Shown here: piece by piece, positions 8,102-15,217 of the stretch
Layout: each line of letters begins with the position of its first letter
Numbering within the stretch: the first letter of the stretch is position 1
Assembly: GCF_001510655.1 (NCBI RefSeq)
Contig: NZ_LMVC01000002.1
Location: 1,532,388 to 1,596,387 of the forward strand
Direction of reading: 5' to 3'
Origin: Fictibacillus sp. FJAT-27399
GTDB lineage: Bacteria > Bacillota > Bacilli > Bacillales > Fictibacillaceae
DNA: 64,000 bases
Translations under genes and position numbers: made by a program
The notes under the pieces: generated by a model
What the model saw: the letters and a program-made list of their open reading frames with translations, nothing else
The model's database searches: none
Told to the model about the DNA's origin: nothing

Positions 8102-8108
8102 TCCTTTA

Positions 8109-8672
8109 TTATTCTTCAGTCAGGTTTTGTTTGTTGGCGGATACGACCTTTGTTAAGTCAATAAGCTGATCGGTCAGTGCAGACACTCTTAACGTAGCCA
8201 GTTCTTCTGACAGCTCCCGTTCTTCATTGAAATGAAGGGGATCAGCGACAAATTGATCCGGCAGTACAAGGCTGTATAAACCTCTCATCACCGTACGCAG
8301 GTTGTTTAATGCGTTAATTCCGCCTTTTCCGCCGCCAGCAGCCGCTGCGATGGCAACTGGCTTGTTCTTAAAATGGCCGCCGCTTAAAAAATCAAGTGCA
8401 TTTTTTAAAGCCCCGCTCATTCCATTGTGATATTCCGGCGTGCAAATAAAAAATCCATCCGCTTCATCAGCCGCTTTACTCAAACCGCGAACAGCTTCAT
8501 CTTCCCGCTCCGCCGTATCTCCAGTGAATAATGGAAGACGGTCTTTTCCCGCGTCGAAAAAGGACACATCTATACCTTTTTCTTTCAGAACGTTTGCTGC
8601 ATATTCGGCAATGCCTCTGGTTCTTGATTCCGCAGTTGGACTGCCGTTCATAACTAAAATTTTCATGTTCAT
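8109..8672 (-). CDS. azr: NADPH-dependent FMN reductase / azoreductase-type flavoprotein
   Basis: 187 aa with a flavodoxin-like fold. GSPTAESRTRG near the N-terminus is the FMN phosphate loop, and CTPEYHNGMSGALKNALDFLS is the family signature that lines the flavin. It resembles Bacillus YhdA/Azr, which reduces azo dyes and quinones with NADPH; the natural substrate is unknown. An ATG two codons downstream (8666) is an alternative start, since both fit AAAGGCAGG. Confidence 0.85.
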   Translation of the reverse strand: MNMKILVMNGSPTAESRTRGIAEYAANVLKEKGIDVSFFDAGKDRLPLFTGDTAEREDEAVRGLSKAADEADGFFICTPEYHNGMSGALKNALDFLSGGHFKNKPVAIAAAAGGGKGGINALNNLRTVMRGLYSLVLPDQFVADPLHFNEERELSEELATLRVSALTDQLIDLTKVVSANKQNLTEE

Positions 8673-8855
8673 TACCTGCCTTTTAAATTTCCAAAATGTT
8701 CTTACCTGTATATATTATACTTAAATTTTGAAATAGGTTAAATATTCTGTTTCTGAGCTTTAAAGGCAGGGAACAATGTCTTCTGCACAGAGTGTTAGGC
8801 GCCTGCATACACTAGATTGTCATAAAGGCTACTTAAAACGAGAGGTGAAACGAAC

Positions 8856-9233
8856 GTGCTACCTTATCCAGGTCCTCCTTTACCCTATCCCGGGCCATCA
8901 CCCTTTTCAGGACCTCCTGGGCCTCAAGGATGGGCCGGTCCAGGCCCGGGTTATCCAGACCCGGGCTATCCGGGTCCAGCTCCAGGTGCCGGAGGTTACT
9001 ACACTCCATACAATAATCCCCTGAAGTTATCGACCTTGACAGCCGTCGAGTGGTTTGTTAAACGGGGATTGACTGAAGCGCCGAAAACCTCCTATGAACA
9101 TGCTTTGCGGGAGGTTGCTGCCATGGCTTATCTGTACGGAAAAGGCTACCCTCAGCAAGCCGCTTACCAAATGGTAGAATCATGGGAATTGGATGAAAAG
9201 TTTTATCCAGGCGAGAGACATGAAAATTATTGA
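8856..9233 (+). CDS. Pro/Gly/Tyr-rich N-terminal tail protein of unknown function
   Basis: 125 aa from a GTG behind GAGAGGTG. Residues 1-50 are a low-complexity tail of PYPGP-like repeats, and residues 55-125 form a compact helical domain (LSTLTAVEWFVKRGLTEAP through AAYQMVESWELDEKFYPGE). Such tails are common in Bacillus spore-surface or envelope-associated small proteins, but nothing proves that here. No signal peptide. A terminator follows immediately. Confidence 0.7.
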   Translation: MLPYPGPPLPYPGPSPFSGPPGPQGWAGPGPGYPDPGYPGPAPGAGGYYTPYNNPLKLSTLTAVEWFVKRGLTEAPKTSYEHALREVAAMAYLYGKGYPQQAAYQMVESWELDEKFYPGERHENY

Positions 9234-9239
9234 AATGCT

Positions 9240-9270
9240 AGAGGATACAGTAATGTATTCTCTTTTTTTT
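9240..9270 (+). terminator. Rho-independent terminator
   Basis: AGAGGATAC and GTATTCTCT form a stem followed by eight T. Confidence 0.75.
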
Positions 9271-9321
9271 GCGAAAATGATAAAAAGACAAGGAAGAACT
9301 CCCTGCCTTTTTAGCTATCAA

Positions 9322-9702
9322 TCATTGCAGAAACGATGTTGCCTTATAATTTACGCCAATTCCATTTCCTCCAGCTTTGCCTGAGTCTACCACTTTAAGA
9401 TAATAATCCCCTGATCCAGCGAGATTGATCACTTTTTGATAGCCTACTCCCTTTTCTGTTATCCAAGGTGTCTGGCCTACTTTTTCATCCGGGAAAAATA
9501 AATGCTTTTGCCAAAGCTCAAGTTTCAGCTTTCCGCTTCCTGTCGTCTTCTTTATCGAAATGGTCGCATAGGTGTCGTCAAACGAAACAGCAGGCGAGGA
9601 CTTATCTCCTCCATTTGACCTTACTTGGACTGAGCTGGCTGCATAAACAGTGCCTGTTACCAATAAAAGGAATGCTGTTAAAAGGATAGTTTTTGCCTTC
9701 AA
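9322..9702 (-). CDS. Secreted 126-aa protein of unknown function
   Basis: A TTG start at 9702 with GAGGTGA seven bases upstream. An N-terminal signal peptide ends near AYA-AS at about residue 22; the mature ~105 residues look beta-rich (alternating hydrophobics, VNYKATSFLQ at the end) with no cysteine. I recognise no family. The notable feature is its leader: a 43-bp inverted repeat includes part of its ribosome site. Confidence 0.7.
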   Translation of the reverse strand: MKAKTILLTAFLLLVTGTVYAASSVQVRSNGGDKSSPAVSFDDTYATISIKKTTGSGKLKLELWQKHLFFPDEKVGQTPWITEKGVGYQKVINLAGSGDYYLKVVDSGKAGGNGIGVNYKATSFLQ

Positions 9703-9712
9703 AACGAAATCA

Positions 9713-9755
9713 CCTCGCGTATATGTTATTTCAACATAATAACATACGCGCGAGG
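9713..9755 (-). promoter_or_regulatory. Long inverted repeat overlapping the ribosome site
   Basis: On the minus strand the arms CCTCGCGCGTATGTTATT and AATAACATATACGCGAGG pair at 16 Watson-Crick positions plus one G-U out of 18, around a 7-base loop. The 3' arm ends in GAGG, which is part of the ribosome site for the TTG at 9702. If transcribed, the hairpin would mask the site; as DNA it could be an operator. Confidence 0.7.
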
Positions 9756-9775
9756 CTAACTTAACTGATATTCAT

Positions 9776-9801
9776 AAAACAGTAGGTTTATCCTATTTAC
9801 T
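9776..9801 (-). terminator. Possible terminator of the 90-aa gene
   Basis: On the minus strand CAGTAAATAGG and CCTACTG form an imperfect stem followed by TTTT. It includes the stop codon. Confidence 0.4.
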
Positions 9802-10069
9802 GCTTTTTTTCATTGAAATAATGGACCCCATAGGCTGAACCTTCTGAAACCATTTTTGAATCTTCATAATCGCTCGGATCAGGATGGCCGCCTTTTTCCA
9901 CAGGGAGAACCTTCGTTCTATCTGAATAGTCAGGCTTAATTTTCCTCTTAATGTTTTTCAATGCAAGTTTTGTTCGAATTCTGTTAGGCTTTGATGATAA
10001 CCATACGGCTGCAGCCGAAGTACCTATACCCACTAATATCCATGGTTTCATACTCATTGTTTGTTTCAT
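9797..10069 (-). CDS. Hypothetical 90-aa membrane-anchored protein
   Basis: One N-terminal hydrophobic segment (about residues 8-25) is followed by a basic stretch (RIRTKLALKNIKRKIK) and an acidic tail ending SAYGVHYFNEKKQ. Ribosome site AAGGAGGG lies seven bases before the ATG. It is probably anchored in the membrane with a cytosolic tail. Family not recognised. Confidence 0.65.
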   Translation of the reverse strand: MKQTMSMKPWILVGIGTSAAAVWLSSKPNRIRTKLALKNIKRKIKPDYSDRTKVLPVEKGGHPDPSDYEDSKMVSEGSAYGVHYFNEKKQ

Positions 10070-10229
10070 ATTCGAACCCTCCTTAGTGGTTTATACCCTG
10101 TTTGAAGAAGTGATAACCTGTAAAAACATTTCATTTTATTTACAAAAAAATAATTCGTTAGCCATGTGTATGAACCGATGGATATATCGGCATATTAACC
10201 ATAATTAGGATATTAAGGAGGCAGAATTC

Positions 10230-11015
10230 GTGAAGACCATATTTTTCAACATGCTTCTTTTCCTCATTTTACTGATTACCGCCGGAACGCCGACACTTGC
10301 CAACCCGCTCAGCCAAGAAAATAATGAAAATAAAAGCGGTTCATCCATCTATGTCCTGTCACAGCGAAAAATGGATGTAACAGGTGACCGGCGCCCTGAC
10401 GTAGTAACGTTAATGGGCCAAAAGGAAAAACAGGAGAATATTTACTCTGAAAATCTATTTTTGATTCTTCAAGACTCAGCAACCCATCGGTTCACAACCT
10501 TAAATTTAAATGATGGGGGATATCATCCTCACATTCAGTTCTTTGATTTCAATGGTGACCATATTCCTGAGACATACATTTCGGCTGAAACAGGCGGGCG
10601 CGGAGGAACTTCTGTCTTTCATCTAGTATCTGCAAAAAATAACCATGTGTTCGAAATTCCGGTTCCTTCTTCTTTAGGAATCAGCGGAAGATTTACAGAT
10701 GGCTACAACGCTACGATTTTAGTTAAAAACACTGGAAAAATCACTTCTATTAATTTAAAAGAACGAAAACAAAAATATGATACTTCTGAGGTCTATAAAA
10801 ATGGTACCCTTGTAAAACCGATCAAGGTATCCGCTAATAAATTCAGCATGCTCACACCTGTAGACATAAATGGTGATGGCATATTCGAATTGCGGGGTGT
10901 TCAGAGGATATCCGGGATCGCCAACGCAGACTCAGTTGCCTTCGCAGACTCTGTCTGGAAATTTCAGTACACACGCTGGGAGCTTGTGAGCAGCAGCGTG
11001 CATAAAGCAAACTGA
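10230..11015 (+). CDS. Secreted VCBS/FG-GAP-like repeat protein
   Basis: 261 aa from a GTG behind AAGGAGG. The signal peptide cleaves near TLA-NP (about residue 24). Three aspartate-rich loops resemble the calcium-binding loops of FG-GAP/VCBS propeller repeats: DVTGDRRPDVV (about 49), DFNGDHIPETYI (about 107) and DINGDGIFELRG (about 213). It is probably a surface or extracellular beta-propeller-like protein; its ligand is unknown. Ended by a long perfect terminator hairpin. Confidence 0.7.
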   Translation: MKTIFFNMLLFLILLITAGTPTLANPLSQENNENKSGSSIYVLSQRKMDVTGDRRPDVVTLMGQKEKQENIYSENLFLILQDSATHRFTTLNLNDGGYHPHIQFFDFNGDHIPETYISAETGGRGGTSVFHLVSAKNNHVFEIPVPSSLGISGRFTDGYNATILVKNTGKITSINLKERKQKYDTSEVYKNGTLVKPIKVSANKFSMLTPVDINGDGIFELRGVQRISGIANADSVAFADSVWKFQYTRWELVSSSVHKAN

Positions 11016-11023
11016 ACTTAACA

Positions 11024-11071
11024 AAAGCCAGCGGCGAAAGGTATTCTTAAATACCTTTCGCCGCTGGCTTT
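11024..11071. terminator. Long perfect hairpin (about 21-bp stem)
   Basis: AAAGCCAGCGGCGAAAGGTA pairs perfectly with its complement around a 6-base loop. It lies 8 bases after the preceding stop. The T run is short, so it may also protect the 3' end of the mRNA. Confidence 0.8.
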
Positions 11072-11171
11072 CCGTTTTCGTGCCGCTTGTTTTGTTGCTG
11101 CTAAAAATCACCTGAGAAGCTGATCTGCAGCGTCCGAGTCCATAATATTACCGTATATTAAGTTGGCAAAT

Positions 11172-11213
11172 TAAAAAAGAGCGGCTCTCATTACGCTCAA
11201 GGAGCCGCCGCTT
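11172..11213 (-). terminator. Terminator of the 40-aa minus-strand gene
   Basis: On the minus strand AAGCGGCGGCTC and GAGCCGCT form a stem followed by TTTTTT. Confidence 0.7.
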
Positions 11214-11215
11214 CA

Positions 11216-11338
11216 TTAGTTTTTATCCTGGTTTTGGTGTTCTTGCTTCAAGTTTTTTATGTACTCAGTTTTCTTCTTTTCATTGTGTTTCCGCTTATTT
11301 TTGGCGAATTCATTAATGGTTTCCCGTTTCTTATCCAT
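11216..11338 (-). CDS. Hypothetical 40-aa lysine-rich protein
   Basis: Begins MDKKRETINEFAKNKRKHNE and ends QNQDKN; 40 residues, highly charged and probably helical. AAAAGGAGAAGATG lies just upstream of the ATG at 11338, and a terminator follows the stop. It resembles small basic spore-associated proteins of bacilli in composition only. Missed by length cut-offs. Confidence 0.6.
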   Translation of the reverse strand: MDKKRETINEFAKNKRKHNEKKKTEYIKNLKQEHQNQDKN

Positions 11339-11408
11339 TGTTCATCTTCTCCTTTTGAACCAATTCTTCTATCATGGGGATTAAGTCATATCACCTGGAC
11401 AATCATAA

Positions 11409-11627
11409 TGCTGATTGTCGGTGCCGCTTTCGCCTTTTATTTTAAGCGCGAAACAGAGACATTTTTTTTCCCTCGTATTCGTCTGGGCGTTTATCGGAAT
11501 TGCTGTCAAACAGACAGATTTACAAGACATTAAACTAGCCGCACTATTAGTGGCTGGCGTTCTTGCGCTTCATGTCATCTACCGTCTATTTCCAAGAAAC
11601 AAGCATTTCAAACACCGCCTTCAATAA
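11409..11627 (+). pseudogene. Frameshifted small membrane protein gene
   Basis: One frame reads MLIVGAAFAFYFKRETETFF and then leaves the hydrophobic pattern at a run of eight T (11462-11469). Removing one T joins it to the second frame, SLVFVWAFIGIAVKQTD to the end at 11627, giving a continuous protein of about 72 aa with three membrane segments. The start is uncertain because no good ribosome site precedes 11409. Either a disrupted gene, a sequencing slip, or a slippery or phase-variable tract. Confidence 0.45.
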
Positions 11628-11642
11628 ACAGCTAAAAAAATA

Positions 11643-11678
11643 GGTTGGTCTGCATAAGCAGCCAGCCGTTTTTTTTTG
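11643..11678 (+). terminator. Rho-independent terminator
   Basis: GGTTGGTCTGC and GCAGCCAGCC pair, followed by nine T. Confidence 0.75.
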
Positions 11679-11772
11679 AATTTCTATTGGGAATCTCCGT
11701 AAGAAAATGGCTGATTTTTATAAAAAATCCTGTATACTTCATATAGGCATAATGAGAATACAGGAGGCCTCT

Positions 11773-12687
11773 ATGGATAAACAAAAGTGCCCTTTTCCGG
11801 TATTTATTCCGTTAATCGTCGGTATTGTCGCAGTTTCTTTTTCTTCCATTTTTGTTAAGCTTTCTGATGCTCCCGTTTCCGTTCAAGGGATGTACAGGCT
11901 GCTTTTTACTGTTCTGTTCATGCTTCCTTTTGCAGGTAAGCAGTTCAAGCATTCGAAACAAGTTATGCCCCGTCAGTGGCTGCTACTTTTTTTGTCGGGA
12001 ATGTTTCTTGCTCTTCATTTTTTGCTCTGGATGGGTTCCCTGAAGCTGACGACTGTCGCAAGCTCTACGATCATACTCGCTTTGCAGCCTGTCTTTGTTC
12101 TGATTGGGGCCTTCTTTCTATTTAAAGAAAGAACAACCGCCGCTTCGCTTGCTGGGATGGGGGTCGCCATCTGCGGCGCTGTGCTGATTGGCTGGGGTGA
12201 CGTTGGCATATCGCCCGAAAATTTGCTTGGAGACGTACTTTCCCTTCTTGGGACGCTTGCAGTAGCGGTTCATATGCTGATCGGACAGCATCTTTTGCGG
12301 CGTATTCCTTCTTATTTTTATAGTCTTTCTGTTTTTGTATCCGCTATTGCTGTTTTTGCTCTTTATAATTTGGGGGCTGGCATCGCTATGGCCGGTTATT
12401 CCAAACATGATTGGACCGTTTTCTTTTTACTTGCCATTGTTCCCACCGTCTTCGGCCATGTCCTCTTTAACTGGCTGATGAAATACGTAAGTGCAACAAC
12501 CATCTCTGTCAATATCCTTGGTGAGCCTGTTGGCGCGAGCATACTGGCCTATTTCATGCTGAATGAGCATATATCTGCATTCCAGGCAGCCGGAGGTTTT
12601 CTTGTCTGCACAGGGCTGTATCTATTTTTGAGAACAAACAGGCCCTCACATCCTGTAAATGATCCTGCTGTTTCTCATGGTGTATAG
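11773..12687 (+). CDS. EamA-family (DMT) transporter
   Basis: 304 aa with ten predicted membrane helices arranged as two EamA repeats, typical of drug/metabolite exporters. Features include ISVNILGEPVGASILAYFML in the second repeat and FSSIFVKLSDAPV in the first. Start at the ATG behind CAGGAGG; the longer frame lacks a ribosome site. Substrate unknown. Followed in the same direction by an MFS transporter, with about 110 bp between them. Confidence 0.88.
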   Translation: MDKQKCPFPVFIPLIVGIVAVSFSSIFVKLSDAPVSVQGMYRLLFTVLFMLPFAGKQFKHSKQVMPRQWLLLFLSGMFLALHFLLWMGSLKLTTVASSTIILALQPVFVLIGAFFLFKERTTAASLAGMGVAICGAVLIGWGDVGISPENLLGDVLSLLGTLAVAVHMLIGQHLLRRIPSYFYSLSVFVSAIAVFALYNLGAGIAMAGYSKHDWTVFFLLAIVPTVFGHVLFNWLMKYVSATTISVNILGEPVGASILAYFMLNEHISAFQAAGGFLVCTGLYLFLRTNRPSHPVNDPAVSHGV

Positions 12688-12800
12688 ATGCAGAAGTTGA
12701 TAAAAACCGTTAAAAGAGGTACGTTTATAGAGTTAATGCAGGTTATCGTTTCAAAATAAAAATACATAGATATATGATTTGATCAGGAGGGGACTCAAGA

Positions 12801-13970
12801 TTGGAAAATAAAAAAGCGTTGCCAATCTTATTCTTAGTCATGTTTTTAGTGATGGTTGGATTCGGAATCATTATTCCTGTCCTTCCTTTTTTTGCGGAAA
12901 AGGTCGGAGCAAATCCGGCACAGCTCGGTTTGCTGATGGCTGTTTATTCATTGATGCAGCTTCTTTTCGCCCCTATCTGGGGAAGAGTTTCTGACAGGAT
13001 CGGCCGGAAACCGGTCATGCTGATCGGAATCGCCGGACTTTCTATTTCCTTCTTTTTGATGGCTGTCTCCAGCCAGCTCTGGATGCTTTTTGCGGCACGG
13101 ATTATCGGCGGCCTGCTTTCATCCGCCAACATGCCAACAACGATGGCTTATGTAGCCGATATTACGACCCCGGAAAACCGGGGTAAAGGTATGGGTATCA
13201 TCGGTGCAGCTGTCGGTCTTGGATTTATTTTCGGCCCGGCTATCGGCGGTGTTTTTTCCAAGACGAGCTTGAACACACCGTTTTATCTTGCTGGAATTTC
13301 ATCAATTATCACGTTTTTTCTCGTTCTTTTCGTATTGAAGGAATCACTGCCTAAAGAGCTGCGGATGAATGGACCGTCTGAACCTGGATCGAGATGGAAA
13401 GCTTTTACGGGAGCCGTATCCATTCTGTTCGTGCTTCAGCTGTTCATTTCCCTTTCGTTATCAGGACTTGAAGCGACTTTCGCTTATTTTGCTGCAAAAA
13501 AAGCTGGACTTGATACCAATCACCTTGGCTACATATTTATGATCATGGGGTTTGCAGGTGCTCTTGTTCAAGGAGGACTTGTCGGCAGACTGACCAAAAA
13601 ATTCGGCGAAGGAAAAGTCATCCAGGCCGGCATTGTTATTTCTGCTGCCGGGTTTGGTTTGATCCTCCTAGTTCATAACTTTACGACGGCGGCCATCTAT
13701 CTTTCTATTTTCGGGATTGGCAATGGTGTAATCCGCCCTAGTGTCTCTGCACTTTTAACAAAAACCTCAACATCAGGGCATGGCAGTGTAACCGGACTGC
13801 TCTCTTCCTTTGATTCGCTTGGACGGATCATCGGGCCTCCGCTTGGCGGCTGGCTGTTTTCTGTTGCAGCGGGACTTCCGTATATCTCAGGAATCATATT
13901 GTCCATCATCGCCCTCGTCCTTTATCAGTTTTATAGTGTGCGGGCAAAAGCCTCAATATCCGCGGCATAA
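12801..13970 (+). CDS. MFS efflux transporter, TetA/YttB-like
   Basis: A 389-aa protein of twelve helices from a TTG behind CAGGAGGGG. MFS motif A, GRVSDRIGRKPVM, lies between helices 2 and 3, and an antiporter-type motif C, GIIGAAVGLGFIFGPAIGG, lies in helix 5, so proton-driven drug export is likely. Sequence resembles Bacillus YttB and tetracycline exporters. Terminator directly downstream. Confidence 0.88.
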   Translation: MENKKALPILFLVMFLVMVGFGIIIPVLPFFAEKVGANPAQLGLLMAVYSLMQLLFAPIWGRVSDRIGRKPVMLIGIAGLSISFFLMAVSSQLWMLFAARIIGGLLSSANMPTTMAYVADITTPENRGKGMGIIGAAVGLGFIFGPAIGGVFSKTSLNTPFYLAGISSIITFFLVLFVLKESLPKELRMNGPSEPGSRWKAFTGAVSILFVLQLFISLSLSGLEATFAYFAAKKAGLDTNHLGYIFMIMGFAGALVQGGLVGRLTKKFGEGKVIQAGIVISAAGFGLILLVHNFTTAAIYLSIFGIGNGVIRPSVSALLTKTSTSGHGSVTGLLSSFDSLGRIIGPPLGGWLFSVAAGLPYISGIILSIIALVLYQFYSVRAKASISAA

Positions 13971-13987
13971 GAAGCATAAAAGAATAG

Positions 13988-14026
13988 AAAAAGCGACAAG
14001 GAGAATTCTCCCTGTCGCTTTTTTTG
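13988..14026 (+). terminator. Rho-independent terminator of the MFS gene
   Basis: AAAAAGCGACA and TGTCGCTTTTTTT form the stem. Confidence 0.85.
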
Positions 14027-14036
14027 ATTTTTTGGC

Positions 14037-14086
14037 GTGCCAGGCACCGCAATTACACAAGTGTCAAAAGGCGGTGCCTGGCACCG
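14037..14086. repeat. GGTGCCTGGCACC palindromic repeat, copy 1
   Basis: Arms GTGCCAGGCACCGC and GCGGTGCCTGGCAC are perfect complements (14 bp). Between them is AATTACACAAGTGT, also found in the other copies. Confidence 0.85.
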
Positions 14087-14137
14087 TACATGTAATGGTA
14101 AGCGTTTTATTTTCCTTTCTGAATAAAACCTACTACA

Positions 14138-14166
14138 CTGAAGCTATATACTTTCGTTTATATAAT
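14138..14166 (+). promoter_or_regulatory. Sigma-A promoter of the glutathione peroxidase gene
   Basis: CTGAAG, 17-bp spacer, TATAAT (14161-14166). Transcription would start a few bases before the AGGAGGG ribosome site. Confidence 0.6.
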
Positions 14167-14178
14167 AGGAGGGTCACA

Positions 14179-14664
14179 ATGTCTGTTTATGAGTATCGAG
14201 CAAAGACGATCACGGGGGAAGAAAAATCTCTCAGGGACTACGAGGGCAAGGTGTTAATCATTGCCAACACAGCGAGTAAATGCGGTTTTACTCCTCAATA
14301 TAAGGAACTTCAGGCACTTTACGACCAGTACAAGGAACAAGGTCTTGAGATCCTTGGCTTCCCTTGTAACCAGTTTGCAGGCCAGGAACCTGGGAGTGAA
14401 GAAGAAATTCAGGAGTTTTGCGAATTGAATTATGGAGTGAAATTCCCCATGTTCGCAAAGGTTGATGTAAAAGGAGACAACATTCATCCTCTCTTTGCTT
14501 TCCTGACAAAAGAAGCGCCCGGCATTTTAGGCTCAAAGGTGGTCAAATGGAATTTCACAAAGTTTCTTGTTGATCGAAATGGAAACGTTGTATCCCGCCA
14601 TTCTCCTCAGACATCACCCAATGATATGAAAAAAGAAATTGAATCGCAGCTTGCACAGCAATAA
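14179..14664 (+). CDS. bsaA: Glutathione/thioredoxin-type peroxidase
   Basis: 161 aa from the ATG behind AGGAGGG; the longer frame upstream is not a gene. The catalytic tetrad is visible: Cys35 (ASKCGFT), Gln69 in [12 protein letters not shown], and Trp124/Asn125 in KWNFTKF. Cys81 in [12 protein letters not shown] matches the resolving cysteine of thioredoxin-dependent members, so thioredoxin rather than glutathione is the likelier reductant. It detoxifies peroxides in the cytosol. Confidence 0.92.
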   Translation: MSVYEYRAKTITGEEKSLRDYEGKVLIIANTASKCGFTPQYKELQALYDQYKEQGLEILGFPCNQFAGQEPGSEEEIQEFCELNYGVKFPMFAKVDVKGDNIHPLFAFLTKEAPGILGSKVVKWNFTKFLVDRNGNVVSRHSPQTSPNDMKKEIESQLAQQ

Positions 14665-14761
14665 AAAGATTTTCCATAAAACGCACGCCCTGGAATACGG
14701 TCCAGAGCGTCGTTTTTTCTTTGCTCCAGGATTTAGGCTTGCCATCAAGGCATTCGTCCAG

Positions 14762-14788
14762 ACCGAGTGGCTGATCCTTCATATACTG
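14762..14788 (+). promoter_or_regulatory. Sigma-K-like promoter of the YjcZ-type gene
   Basis: AC at 14762, 16-base gap, then CATATACTG (14780-14788), one base off CATANNNTA. Confidence 0.4.
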
Positions 14789-14830
14789 TATCGAGGATGT
14801 TGGAATAGTATTTTGAAGGAGGAATTTAAT

Positions 14831-15079
14831 ATGTATGCAAACGCACCGATTAATGTACCGATGAATGCTCCGCTAAACGTTCCTGTTGCAGCTTCTTACG
14901 GGTACGGTTATGGCGGCGGATGTCACGGATATGGCGGTTACGGCGGCTACGGCGGCTACGGTTACGGCGGCGGAAGAGGATTTGCGATTATTATCGTATT
15001 GTTTATCCTCTTGATCATCATCGGCTGTTCGTGCGGGATCGGCCATCTCGGTGGATGTGAATCCAGCAGCAGCTGCTAA
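14831..15079 (+). CDS. YjcZ-family Gly/Tyr-rich sporulation protein
   Basis: 82 aa behind TGAAGGAGG. An N-terminal tail ([18 protein letters not shown]) leads into a GYGG-repeat stretch and then a hydrophobic C-terminal segment, [15 protein letters not shown], ending Cys/Ser-rich. This layout, with the hydrophobic segment following GGG and F, is that of the YjcZ/YosA family of small spore-associated proteins. A sigma-K-like promoter agrees. Confidence 0.8.
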   Translation: MYANAPINVPMNAPLNVPVAASYGYGYGGGCHGYGGYGGYGGYGYGGGRGFAIIIVLFILLIIIGCSCGIGHLGGCESSSSC

Positions 15080-15090
15080 TTTTACTGCAG

Positions 15091-15130
15091 AACAAAAAGA
15101 TCCAGGCGGAGGCGCCTGGATCTTTTTGTT
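15091..15130 (+). terminator. Rho-independent terminator of the YjcZ-type gene
   Basis: AACAAAAAGATCCAGGCG pairs perfectly with its complement around GAGG. Confidence 0.9.
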
Positions 15131-15141
15131 TGGTTTTGGTT

Positions 15142-15195
15142 TTGGTGCCTGGCACCGTAATTACACACTTGTGTAATTGTGGTGCCTGACACCAA
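15142..15195. repeat. GGTGCCTGGCACC palindromic repeat, copy 2
   Basis: Two 25-base arms (TTGGTGCCTGGCACC followed by TAATTACAC, and the complement ending GTGCCTGACACCAA) match at about 21 positions. It sits just 5' of the end of the convergent MutS2-like gene. Confidence 0.85.
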
Positions 15196-15217
15196 CCATT
15201 TTAGCAGCTTCTATTCT

